Part shown: one piece after another, positions 1 to 6,620 of the stretch
Position numbering within the stretch: the stretch's first letter is position 1
How the letters are laid out: every line of letters begins with the position of its first letter
NCBI GenBank assembly: GCA_003647675.1
Contig: QMNH01000016.1
Location: forward strand, 1 to 10,933
Reading direction: 5' to 3'
Origin: Candidatus Falkowiibacteriota bacterium
Lineage (GTDB): Bacteria; Patescibacteriota; Patescibacteriia; Patescibacteriales; UBA12075
Length of the DNA: 10,933 nucleotides
Made by a program: the position numbers and the translations under genes
The notes under the pieces: model-generated
The model's input: only the letters and a program-made list of their open reading frames with translations
Told to the model about the DNA's origin: nothing
The model's database searches: none

Positions 1-60
1 TATATCACTTCAAAAAATTTTATAAAAAATCTGCAAAAATCTTAAATTTTTAACTTCGCA
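1..60. other. Window edge, no assignable gene
   Basis: Very AT-rich. All three forward frames close within 51 bases (one with TAA at 43-45), so the 3' end of a rightward gene could lie here. The terminator at 91-111 would suit such a gene. There is too little sequence to identify a product. Confidence 0.3.
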
Positions 61-81
61 CTAGTTTTTACACACTAACTA
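43..81 (+). repeat. Interspersed intergenic repeat, copy 1
   Basis: Positions 61-81 are identical over 21 bases to 3300-3320. The bases upstream (43-60) are also similar, both reading AATTTTTAA followed by a CG-containing stretch. The core TTTTTACACACTAACTA recurs inverted near 7811-7827. The core contains short inverted arms, TAGTT and AACTA, around a 10-nt loop. This copy lies upstream of the clpB terminator/promoter region. Its function is unknown. Confidence 0.7.
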
Positions 82-90
82 AATAATTAT

Positions 91-111
91 TCCCCATGTT
101 CGGGGATTTTT
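91..111 (+). terminator. Short hairpin terminator for an upstream gene
   Basis: TCCCC (91-95) pairs with GGGGA (102-106) around the loop ATGTTC, followed by TTTTT (107-111). The T tract is on the plus strand, so it would end transcription entering from the left, before the clpB promoter. The stem is only 5 bp but GC-rich. Confidence 0.5.
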
Positions 112-132
112 ATATAGACACTTTTTTAGCTA

Positions 133-161
133 TTGACAAGCATTGATTTATATTTTATATT
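133..161 (+). promoter_or_regulatory. Sigma70-type promoter of clpB
   Basis: A perfect -35 box TTGACA (133-138) and a -10 box TATATT (156-161) are separated by 17 bp. The predicted start is near 168, giving an untranslated leader of about 65 nt. The CIRCE operator (166-192) covers the start site, so repressor binding should block initiation. Confidence 0.8.
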
Positions 162-165
162 TAAA

Positions 166-192
166 TTAGCACTCACAAGGCAAGAGTGCTAA
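166..192 (+). promoter_or_regulatory. CIRCE operator (HrcA binding site)
   Basis: TTAGCACTC (166-174), a 9-nt spacer and GAGTGCTAA (184-192) match the CIRCE consensus in every arm position. CIRCE is bound by the heat-shock repressor HrcA, classically at groE and dnaK operons. Here it lies between the clpB promoter and its coding region, so clpB should be derepressed on heat or protein-folding stress. hrcA is not in the window and must be elsewhere. Confidence 0.95.
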
Positions 193-232
193 TAAAGAAA
201 ATAGAAAAAATTAATTTTTAATTTGTAAAAAT

Positions 233-2863
233 ATGTTTAATAAATTCACCAATAAATCACAAGAAGCAATTATAAATGCTCAGATCATTGCCCAGGATAA
301 CGGCCAGCAGCAGATAGAAGCACTTCATATTTTAGCGGCTTTATTGTCGCAAAACGAAGGATTAATCAGGCCAATTTTAGAAAAAATGAAAATAGATCCG
401 GAAGATGTGGAAAAATTAGTAATTGATAAAATTACTAAACTTCCCAAGACTCCAACAACATCAGCGGTGGGAGCGGTGCAGGGCACGGCTGAAGTTGCCA
501 TGATTTTGGAAAGAGCAAAAAAAGAAGCTGACAAAATCGGCGATGAATATATTTCAACCGAGCATCTGCTTTTATCACTGGTAGGAGTTAAATCAGAAGG
601 CCAGTCTATACTGGTAAAGCTTGGAGTTGAATACGAAGGCATTTTAAAAATATTAAAAGAATTAAGAGGCTCGCAAAAAGTTGACAGTCCTAATCCGGAA
701 ACCAAATATAAAATTTTAGAAAAATACACCGTAAATTTAACTGATCAAGCCAGAAAAAAAATGATTGATCCGGTAATCGGCCGCGATAACGAAATTAGAA
801 GAATTATGCAAGTACTTTCCCGGAGAAAGAAAAATAATCCGGTGTTAATTGGAGAAGCCGGAACCGGAAAAACCGCGATAGTTGAAGGATTAGCGCAAAG
901 GATTGTTAGCGGAGACGTCCCCGAGACTTTAAAAAATAAGGAGCTCATCAGCTTAGATCTCGGCTCAATGGTAGCCGGCGCTAAATTTAGAGGTGAATTT
1001 GAGGATAGGCTTAAGGCCGTGATAAAAGAAATAAAATCCCAGGGCAGCCGCATAATATTATTTATTGATGAACTGCATACTTTAGTCGGCGCCGGTGCTT
1101 CTGAAGGCTCCATGGACGCTTCCAATATGCTTAAACCGGCTTTGGCGCGCGGAGAATTAAGGGCAATTGGAGCTACCACCACAAAAGAATATCAAAAATA
1201 TATTGAACGCGATGCGGCTCTGGAAAGGCGTTTTCAGCCGATTTACGTATGTGAGCCCAGTACTGAAGATACGATTGCCATACTAAGAGGAATTAAAGAA
1301 AAATACGAAGTATATCATGGCGTACGCATTACTGACGATGCTATTGTCGCGGCGGCTAAATTGTCTTCCAGATATATTAGCGATAGATTTTTGCCTGATA
1401 AAGCGGTTGACTTGATTGATGAAGCGACCAGCGCTTTGAGAATGGAGATTGATTCAATGCCCGAAGATTTGGATAAATTAAAAAGAGAAATAAAAAGGCT
1501 TGAAATTGAAAAAGCCGGGTTAAAAAATGATAAAAGTTCAAATTCTAAATTAAGAACTATTAATAAAAAATTAGCGCAATTAAAAGAAGAGGCTAATCAA
1601 ATAGAATTGCATTGGAAAAATGAAAAAGAAATAATTAAAAATATTACCGAAACAAATAAAAAGATTGATAAATTTAAAGCTAGCGCTGAAATTATTGAAA
1701 ATAAAGGCGACGACTTGGCTAAAGTCGCGGAAATAAAATATTCCCGGATTCCAACGCTTGAAAAAGAAGTAAAAAAATTTGAAAATGAATTAATTGAAAT
1801 ACAAAAAAAGGGACAGCGAATTCTAAAAGAAGAAATTGACGAAGAAGATATAGCTAAAGTTGTTTCTCGCTGGACAGGCATCCCAGTTACTAAAATGCTT
1901 GAATCGGAAATAAAAAAATTAGCTAAAGCCGAGGAAGAGCTTGGTAAAAGAGTAAAAGGACAGGCCGACGCCATAAAATCAGTTGCTAATGCCATTAGGC
2001 GCTCCCGGGCCGGCATAAGTGAAGAACAAAAGCCGATTGGCTCCTTTTTGTTCGTCGGCCCTACCGGAGTCGGAAAAACCGAATTAGCCAAAACTTTAGC
2101 TGAATTTATGTTTAACGATGAAGTTGCCTTAATTCGCATGGATATGAGCGAATTTATGGAAAAGCATAGCGTGGCAAAATTAATCGGCTCTCCCCCGGGT
2201 TACGTGGGGCATGAGGAAGGCGGCCAGTTAACCGAAAAAATAAGGCGCCGTCCTTATAGCGTAATTTTATTTGATGAAATAGAAAAAGCCCATCCTGAAG
2301 TATTTAATATATTACTGCAAATTTTAGACGACGGCCGTTTAACTGATTCCAAGGGACGGGTAGTTAATTTTAAAAATAGTATAGTAATTATGACTTCAAA
2401 TCTGGGAAATGAAGTTATAAAAAGCTATTCTATCGGATTTTCCGACGACAGCGACGAAAAAGAAGATGAAGAAATTAAAATTGACGAGATGAAAGAAAAA
2501 ATCGATAAAATACTAAAAGAAAATTTTAAATTGGAATTTTTAAATCGCATAGACGAGATTGTAATATTTAAAACTCTTGACAAAACCGCTTTAGTTAAAA
2601 TTGTTGACCTTGAGCTTAGTAAAGTCGAGAAAAGACTCTATGACAAAAATATTAAAATTAAAATTGCCAAAAAAATTAAAAAATTGCTGGCCGATAAAGG
2701 TTATGATACAACATTTGGAGCCAGACCCTTAAAAAGAATAATCCAAAATTTGATTTTAGACGAATTATCATTGGATATAATAGAGGGTAAAATTAAAGAT
2801 GGTGATAAGGTAATGATTGATCTGAGCGTTAAGAATAAAATATTGTTAACCGTAAATAATTAA
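233..2863 (+). CDS. clpB: ClpB-type AAA+ disaggregase with a ClpC-like IGF loop
   Basis: This is a cytoplasmic Hsp100 unfoldase that threads aggregated proteins through a hexameric pore using ATP. A double Clp_N domain spans about residues 1-145. The first AAA+ module has Walker A GEAGTGKT (207-214), pore loop KFRGEFE (251-257), Walker B IILFIDE (274-280) and an Arg-finger pair (332-333). A long ClpB-type coiled-coil middle domain spans about 405-530, with a Tyr at 503 in the context IKYSRIP. The second module has GPTGVGKT (609-616), pore loop GYVG (656-659), VILFDE (677-682) and sensor-2 GAR (829-831). Its 876 residues compare with 857 in E. coli ClpB. Oddly, IGF (734-736) plus an acidic stretch makes the segment between TSNLG and NRIDE about 12 residues longer than in ClpB and close to ClpC, where this loop docks on ClpP. 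The middle domain argues for clpB over clpC. The start is the first ATG after CIRCE; no Shine-Dalgarno is visible. Control is by CIRCE/HrcA. Confidence 0.93.
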   Translation: MFNKFTNKSQEAIINAQIIAQDNGQQQIEALHILAALLSQNEGLIRPILEKMKIDPEDVEKLVIDKITKLPKTPTTSAVGAVQGTAEVAMILERAKKEADKIGDEYISTEHLLLSLVGVKSEGQSILVKLGVEYEGILKILKELRGSQKVDSPNPETKYKILEKYTVNLTDQARKKMIDPVIGRDNEIRRIMQVLSRRKKNNPVLIGEAGTGKTAIVEGLAQRIVSGDVPETLKNKELISLDLGSMVAGAKFRGEFEDRLKAVIKEIKSQGSRIILFIDELHTLVGAGASEGSMDASNMLKPALARGELRAIGATTTKEYQKYIERDAALERRFQPIYVCEPSTEDTIAILRGIKEKYEVYHGVRITDDAIVAAAKLSSRYISDRFLPDKAVDLIDEATSALRMEIDSMPEDLDKLKREIKRLEIEKAGLKNDKSSNSKLRTINKKLAQLKEEANQIELHWKNEKEIIKNITETNKKIDKFKASAEIIENKGDDLAKVAEIKYSRIPTLEKEVKKFENELIEIQKKGQRILKEEIDEEDIAKVVSRWTGIPVTKMLESEIKKLAKAEEELGKRVKGQADAIKSVANAIRRSRAGISEEQKPIGSFLFVGPTGVGKTELAKTLAEFMFNDEVALIRMDMSEFMEKHSVAKLIGSPPGYVGHEEGGQLTEKIRRRPYSVILFDEIEKAHPEVFNILLQILDDGRLTDSKGRVVNFKNSIVIMTSNLGNEVIKSYSIGFSDDSDEKEDEEIKIDEMKEKIDKILKENFKLEFLNRIDEIVIFKTLDKTALVKIVDLELSKVEKRLYDKNIKIKIAKKIKKLLADKGYDTTFGARPLKRIIQNLILDELSLDIIEGKIKDGDKVMIDLSVKNKILLTVNN

Positions 2864-2893
2864 ATAAATAGCCTTTTATAATAATAGCGCAAC

Positions 2894-2932
2894 AAACAAA
2901 AAACACCTTTTTAATTAAGGTGTTTTTTGTTT
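2894..2932. terminator. Hairpin terminator between convergent genes
   Basis: A perfect 16-bp stem (2894-2909 with 2917-2932) encloses a 7-nt loop, with CACC/GGTG at its centre and A/T-rich flanks. It begins 30 nt after the clpB stop and ends 14 nt before the stop of the convergent zinc-ribbon gene. The stem itself supplies a T-rich 3' arm on both strands, so it probably works in both directions. Confidence 0.85.
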
Positions 2933-2946
2933 TACTAACTTAACAA

Positions 2947-3102
2947 TTACTTGTTAGGCAGAATTCTAAACATAGTAGTACCACAGGTTGGACATATGCC
3001 TTTCATAGCCCTTCTTGGTTTTCCGCCCTTACCTTTCATCTCTACTTCCTTACCGTCTTTCATTTCTCTTTTAGCTTTACATTTAACGCAATAAGCTTCC
3101 AT
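2947..3102 (-). CDS. DUF5679-like zinc-ribbon protein, 51 residues
   Basis: This is a small basic protein starting MEAYCVKCK and ending in a CPTCGTTMFRI segment. Two Cys pairs (C5/C8 and C37/C40) should hold one zinc, and the region between them is Lys/Arg-rich. The layout matches the short DUF5679 proteins common in candidate-phyla genomes, which have no established function; nucleic-acid or ribosome contact is only a guess from charge and fold. The ATG is chosen because the family starts with MEAYC. No Shine-Dalgarno is seen. It is convergent with clpB and shares its terminator. No clear promoter was found in the AT-rich 200 bases upstream. Confidence 0.85.
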   Translation of the reverse strand: MEAYCVKCKAKREMKDGKEVEMKGKGGKPRRAMKGICPTCGTTMFRILPNK

Positions 3103-3282
3103 AAATTTATGTTTTTTCTTAAAAAATTGAAAATTAATTAATTAATTAACAATTTTATTAAGAGAAAAATTAATTATTTTATTTAATATTAGTAATTTTT
3201 TTATGTTTATTTAAATTTTTTATCCCTTTTTCCCTTTATTTATTCAATTTTACCACATTTTAGGAAAAAAATAAAGCTATTT
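3103..3282. other. AT-rich intergenic stretch
   Basis: About 180 bases of almost pure A/T, including a TTAA tandem run near 3133-3149 and a pyrimidine-rich segment near 3222-3240. It must contain the promoter of the DUF5679 gene and the 3' end of the unknown leftward gene at 3318-4163. I see no coding frame, no clear -35/-10 pair and no strong terminator. Confidence 0.5.
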
Positions 3283-3320
3283 TTAATTTTTAAGCCGCGC
3301 TAGTTTTTACACACTAACTA
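3283..3320 (+). repeat. Interspersed intergenic repeat, copy 2
   Basis: The 21 bases at 3300-3320 are identical to 61-81 and in the same orientation, so copies 1 and 2 bracket the clpB-DUF5679 segment as direct repeats 3.2 kb apart. The TAG stop of the leftward unknown gene (3318-3320) lies inside the repeat. Downstream, 3304-3326 is a 23-nt exact inverted match to 7805-7827. Confidence 0.75.
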
Positions 3321-4163
3321 TTTATTTAAAATATTAATTAATTTACCTTCCAGACTGGTTGATATTTGTTCTTGTTTTTTCGAAATATTTTGATATATAT
3401 TTTCCAGTAACAGGAAAATATTGTTAGAATTGTTTTTTATAATATTAAAATTACTGTTTGTATTTATACTTGTGTCCTTGCCGGCCGCTTTTGCCGTTTG
3501 ACCAAATAATTCGTCTTTAGTAATTAAAAAAGTGTTATTATTTTTATTATATAATTTTAAATCTTGATTATTATTTATTATATATTTGGCAAAAATTTCT
3601 TTATTATCAATTGGCTCATTATCGCGCGATTGATTACTTCGGGAAGTATTTGAGCAATTGTGCAGTTGGGAAATTTTGGAGTAAAGAATACGATCTGTTT
3701 TATTTATTATCATGGAAGATAATTCAGGTGAAAAACGGCAGATTGAAATGGAGAATATAAAAGCAATTATACAAATTGAAGCTAATTTTAAAACCCAGGG
3801 CTTGTCATAAATTTTTTCTGCAGTTTCATTTTTGCATGAATCTCCTTTTTCTTTTAAAACAATCATAGCGTTGTTGACGTCGGTACGGCTTTTAATTTTA
3901 TTTTTTAGTGTTTTAGGCTTTTTTATTTTTGAATTATTTATTAGCTTATTTTTATATTTAATTAAAATATTTGACCATTCACGACCCGATAAATCATCTA
4001 AATTAATATAATTTTTTTCTTTTTTAATAAAAATATCTAATACTTTTTTAAGTTTACCGGATTCATTATTTTTTGAATTATTTCTGTTTATTTTTTTCCT
4101 TTCCTGATTCAAAAAATTATTAAAACAAAGTTTTATTTTTTTAACTTTTTTACTTTTAGACAT
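3318..4163 (-). CDS. Unknown Asn/Lys/Ile-rich single-span membrane protein
   Basis: I do not recognise this 281-residue protein. A basic N-terminal region (residues 1-122, Lys-rich, probably cytoplasmic) is followed by one hydrophobic segment at about 123-144. The C-terminal half is polar and Asn-rich (low complexity around 195-250), ending in a possible amphipathic or coiled-coil stretch (251-281). There is no cleavable signal peptide. The bitopic layout suggests an N-in, C-out membrane protein. It is divergent from rpmE, has an extended -10 box 31-36 bases upstream of its start, and lacks a Shine-Dalgarno. It is the only gene here ending in TAG, and that codon is part of the interspersed repeat. 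The long open frame and good promoter support a real gene, but low complexity in AT-rich DNA leaves some doubt. Confidence 0.65.
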   Translation of the reverse strand: MSKSKKVKKIKLCFNNFLNQERKKINRNNSKNNESGKLKKVLDIFIKKEKNYINLDDLSGREWSNILIKYKNKLINNSKIKKPKTLKNKIKSRTDVNNAMIVLKEKGDSCKNETAEKIYDKPWVLKLASICIIAFIFSISICRFSPELSSMIINKTDRILYSKISQLHNCSNTSRSNQSRDNEPIDNKEIFAKYIINNNQDLKLYNKNNNTFLITKDELFGQTAKAAGKDTSINTNSNFNIIKNNSNNIFLLLENIYQNISKKQEQISTSLEGKLINILNK

Positions 4164-4193
4164 GGAAATTTTTATAAAAGTTATTATTAATTT

Positions 4194-4222
4194 ATTATAC
4201 CATAAAAACTAATCAGACTAAA
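4194..4222 (-). promoter_or_regulatory. Extended -10 promoter of the unknown leftward gene
   Basis: Read leftwards, TGG precedes a perfect TATAAT (4194-4199), giving an extended -10. A weak -35 candidate, TTTAGT, lies at 4217-4222 with a 17-bp spacer. The predicted start is near 4187, about 24 nt before the ATG at 4163. Confidence 0.65.
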
Positions 4223-4256
4223 GGCCGCAATGCGGCTCTGCTTGGGCGCCTCTTGC
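4223..4256. other. GC-rich dyad between divergent promoters
   Basis: GCCGC (4224-4228) and GCGGC (4232-4236) form a 5-bp dyad around AAT, followed by a second GC-rich patch including GGCGCC (4245-4250). This is a sharp GC island in otherwise AT-rich DNA. It lies exactly between the two -35 boxes of the divergent promoters, so it could be an operator, but no known consensus was recognised. Confidence 0.4.
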
Positions 4257-4281
4257 AAAAAATAAAAACTTATGTTATTAT
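4253..4281 (+). promoter_or_regulatory. Promoter of rpmE-prfA-prmC
   Basis: TTGCAA (4253-4258) and TATTAT (4276-4281) are separated by 17 bp, with TG one base upstream of the -10 (extended -10). The predicted start is near 4288, leaving a 69-nt AT-rich leader before rpmE. The leader contains a small near-palindrome at 4302-4318. Confidence 0.6.
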
Positions 4282-4356
4282 AATTATTGTTATAAAAAGA
4301 AACTTTTAATTAAAAAGTAAAATTTTATTAATAACTTTGTTAAAAAATTATATTGT

Positions 4357-4617
4357 ATGAAGAAAAAAATTCATCCCAAATACAACGATAACACAAATGT
4401 AATATGCGCATGCGGGAATAATTTTGTAACCGGTTCAACTCAAGTCGAAATAAAAACCGAGCTTTGTTCTGCGTGCCACCCTTTTTATACCGGCAAGCAA
4501 AAGTTAGTTGATTCTGCTAGGCGAGTAGAAAAATTCCAGGCGAAAATTGATGCCAGTAAAAAAATGTCAAAATCAATTAAAGCTAAGCGTCCTCGACCCA
4601 AAAAAACGAAAAAATAA
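4357..4617 (+). CDS. rpmE: 50S ribosomal protein bL31, zinc-binding type
   Basis: bL31 bridges the large and small subunits near the central protuberance. The N-terminus MKKKIHPKY and the conserved HPFYTGKQ (41-48) identify the family. Cys17, Cys19, Cys37 and Cys40 give the CxC...CxxC zinc site of the Zn-containing form. At 86 residues it is longer than the usual 66-75, the extra being a Lys/Arg-rich tail from about residue 66 that probably lies along rRNA. It begins the cluster rpmE-prfA-prmC, a common bacterial arrangement. No Shine-Dalgarno is seen before the ATG. A strong hairpin follows the stop codon. Confidence 0.95.
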   Translation: MKKKIHPKYNDNTNVICACGNNFVTGSTQVEIKTELCSACHPFYTGKQKLVDSARRVEKFQAKIDASKKMSKSIKAKRPRPKKTKK

Positions 4618-4623
4618 CTAAAT

Positions 4624-4677
4624 AAACGGTTATTTTTATAGGTTTTTATATACAAAAAGCTATAAAAATAACCGTTT
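4624..4677 (+). terminator. Long hairpin between rpmE and prfA (terminator or attenuator)
   Basis: An 18-bp perfect stem (4624-4641 with 4660-4677) continues, after one G/G mismatch, into a 5-bp inner stem (4643-4647 with 4654-4658) and a 6-nt loop. T-rich sequence follows the stem. It looks like an intrinsic terminator for rpmE, yet the prfA ATG is only 10 nt beyond the stem, leaving no room for a separate promoter downstream. A TATAAA inside the 3' arm (4661-4666) could serve prfA as a -10. Confidence 0.7.
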
Positions 4678-4687
4678 TTATATTTCT

Positions 4688-5713
4688 ATGTATAGCGAAA
4701 TAAAGAAAAAATTTAATATGCTTGAAGCAGAGTTATCTGACCCGTCCATCGCGAAAGATATTAATAAGCTAAAAACAATATCCAAACAACACTCAGAATT
4801 AAAAAATATTTATGAAATGATTATTCGCTTGGAAAAAATTGAAAGGCAAATTATTGAAAATAATGAAATAATACAATCTGAAGATACTAACGACTTAAAA
4901 TCATTGGCGCAGGAAGAGTTGGGGGTAATCGAAAAAGAATGCAGTAATTTAAAAAAAGAAATAGACAATGAGCTTAACCCGGCAAATCCAAAAGACAAAA
5001 AAAATATAATAATGGAAATACGCGCCGGAACCGGCGGTGATGAGTCGGCTTTATTTACCGCTGATTTATTTAGAATGTATTCGCGTTTTGCGGAACAAAT
5101 GGGATGGAAAATTGAAATACTTAATTCTAGCCGGACTGGAATCGGCGGTTTTAAAGAAATTATTTTTGAAATTAAGGGAAAAGACGTTTACAAGATGTTA
5201 AAACATGAAGGCGGCACCCATCGAGTGCAAAGAATTCCGGAAACAGAAAAACAAGGCCGCGTTCATACCTCAGCCGCTACCGTAGCCGTTATTCCCGAAG
5301 CCGAAGAAATTGACATGGAAATCAAAGGAGAAGATTTAAGGATTGACGTATATTCGGCTTCCGGCCCGGGCGGGCAAAGCGTAAATACTTCAAATTCGGC
5401 TGTTAGGCTTACTCATTTGCCTTCCGGACTGGTTGTCCAATGCCAGGACCAGAAATCCCAGCATCAAAATAAGGAAAAGGCCATGCAAGTCCTCCGGTCA
5501 AGGCTGCTGCAAAAATACGAACAGGATCAACACGATTTAGAAGCGAAAGAAAGGAAAGAGCAGGTAGGCTCGGGAGACAGAAGTGAAAAAATCAGAACTT
5601 ACAATTTTCCCCAAGATAGAATTACCGATCACAGAATAAAAAAATCATGGAGCAATATAACGACAATACTTGATGGTGATCTGGGCAATGTAATCAAATC
5701 ACTAGAGAACTAA
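4688..5713 (+). CDS. prfA: Peptide chain release factor 1 (RF1)
   Basis: RF1 reads UAA and UAG in the ribosomal A site and triggers hydrolysis of peptidyl-tRNA. The catalytic GGQ is at 228-230 in the context [11 protein letters not shown]. The stop-codon reading tripeptide is of the RF1 PxT type, PET (184-186), not the RF2 SPF type. A coiled-coil N-terminal domain (about 1-95) and the GTGGDE motif (114-119) are also present. At 341 residues it is slightly shorter than E. coli RF1 (360), mainly at both ends; the first ATG gives the usual N-terminal helix. There is no Shine-Dalgarno, and the start lies just 3' of a large hairpin. The Gln of GGQ is the methylation target of the next gene's product, PrmC. 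Confidence 0.97.
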   Translation: MYSEIKKKFNMLEAELSDPSIAKDINKLKTISKQHSELKNIYEMIIRLEKIERQIIENNEIIQSEDTNDLKSLAQEELGVIEKECSNLKKEIDNELNPANPKDKKNIIMEIRAGTGGDESALFTADLFRMYSRFAEQMGWKIEILNSSRTGIGGFKEIIFEIKGKDVYKMLKHEGGTHRVQRIPETEKQGRVHTSAATVAVIPEAEEIDMEIKGEDLRIDVYSASGPGGQSVNTSNSAVRLTHLPSGLVVQCQDQKSQHQNKEKAMQVLRSRLLQKYEQDQHDLEAKERKEQVGSGDRSEKIRTYNFPQDRITDHRIKKSWSNITTILDGDLGNVIKSLEN

Positions 5714-5718
5714 AATAA

Positions 5719-6618
5719 ATGAATATAGAAAAGTTTCTTTCACGCGTTGTTAATAAATTAAACTCAGGTAAAATTGAATTTCCGCATATGGAAGCGGAAC
5801 TTTTGTTGGCCAATGTTTTAAAAAAGCGCCGTGAATTTGTTTTGTCTCATCCGGAATACAAATTGAATATTTTGCAAATCATAATTTGCCGGTTTTACGT
5901 AGTAAAAAGATTAAAAGGAATTCCGCTGGCTTACATTGTAAAAGAAAAAAAATTTTACAATTATAACTTTTTAATAAATAAAAATGTATTAATCCCCCGC
6001 CCGGAAACCGAGCTAGTAGTTGATGAAGCCCTGAAAATCGCTCAAGTCGCGGCCGGCAAGTCGCGGCCAGTCTTATTTATAGATATAGGAACCGGTTCCG
6101 GTTGTATAATTATTAGTATATGCAAATATTTAAGTTCAAAGGGATGTGATATAAATAATTTTATGGCTACTGATATTTCCGACAAAGCTCTTTCGGCAGC
6201 TAAAAAAAACGCAAAACTACATAAAGTTGACAAAATAATTAAATTTTTAAAAGGTAATTTATTGGTTCCGATATTAAAAGAAAAATTAGAAATCAGTAAA
6301 TACAATTTAGTTATTTTGGCAAATCTTCCCTATCTTACTCCTTTTCAGGTTAAAAATTCTTCTACAATCCAAAACGAGCCAAAATTAGCGCTTATAGCCG
6401 GCCAAGATGGACTTAAATATTACAGAAAATTGTTTAAACAAATTAAAGAGTTTGTCGGTAGCAATAAAACTTCATTTTATTTATTATGCGAAATTGATCC
6501 CGGCCAAGCTAATAAAATAAAAAGACTGGCTTTAAATTTAATGCCGGAAATTAAATTAATAATAAAAAAAGACCTGCGCGGTCTTGAGCGTTTAATAATT
6601 ATTGAAAAGGCATACTAA
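5719..6618 (+). CDS. prmC: PrmC/HemK release-factor glutamine methyltransferase
   Basis: This is a SAM-dependent N5-glutamine methyltransferase that modifies the Gln of the GGQ motif in release factors. A helical N-terminal substrate-binding domain (about 1-75) precedes the Rossmann domain. Visible motifs are IPRPETE (92-98), the SAM-binding DIGTGSG (122-128), an acidic TD pair (151-152) and the catalytic motif NLPY (202-205), followed by NEPKLAL (219-225). The usual catalytic motif is NPPY; Leu replaces the first Pro, while Asn, second Pro and Tyr are kept. At 299 residues it is near the family's usual 280-290. It starts 5 nt after the prfA stop, so it is co-transcribed and probably translationally linked. 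Its stop lies 2 nt from that of the convergent DUF3048 gene. Confidence 0.94.
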   Translation: MNIEKFLSRVVNKLNSGKIEFPHMEAELLLANVLKKRREFVLSHPEYKLNILQIIICRFYVVKRLKGIPLAYIVKEKKFYNYNFLINKNVLIPRPETELVVDEALKIAQVAAGKSRPVLFIDIGTGSGCIIISICKYLSSKGCDINNFMATDISDKALSAAKKNAKLHKVDKIIKFLKGNLLVPILKEKLEISKYNLVILANLPYLTPFQVKNSSTIQNEPKLALIAGQDGLKYYRKLFKQIKEFVGSNKTSFYLLCEIDPGQANKIKRLALNLMPEIKLIIKKDLRGLERLIIIEKAY

Positions 6619-6620
6619 AT

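Noticed and set aside
1597..2139. A 180-codon reverse-strand open frame opposite clpB, with others at 325-729 and 745-1182
   Set aside because: They lie wholly within a strongly conserved AAA+ gene and their translations are Ser/Ile/Phe-rich mirror images without recognisable domains.
3133..3149. TTAA tandem run
   Set aside because: Simple low-complexity sequence of the kind expected in an AT-rich intergenic region.
6322..6333. Calling the prmC gene a KsgA-type rRNA adenine methyltransferase because of NLPY
   Set aside because: The IPRPETE motif, helical N-terminal domain, downstream EPKLAL and position next to prfA are specific to PrmC/HemK.
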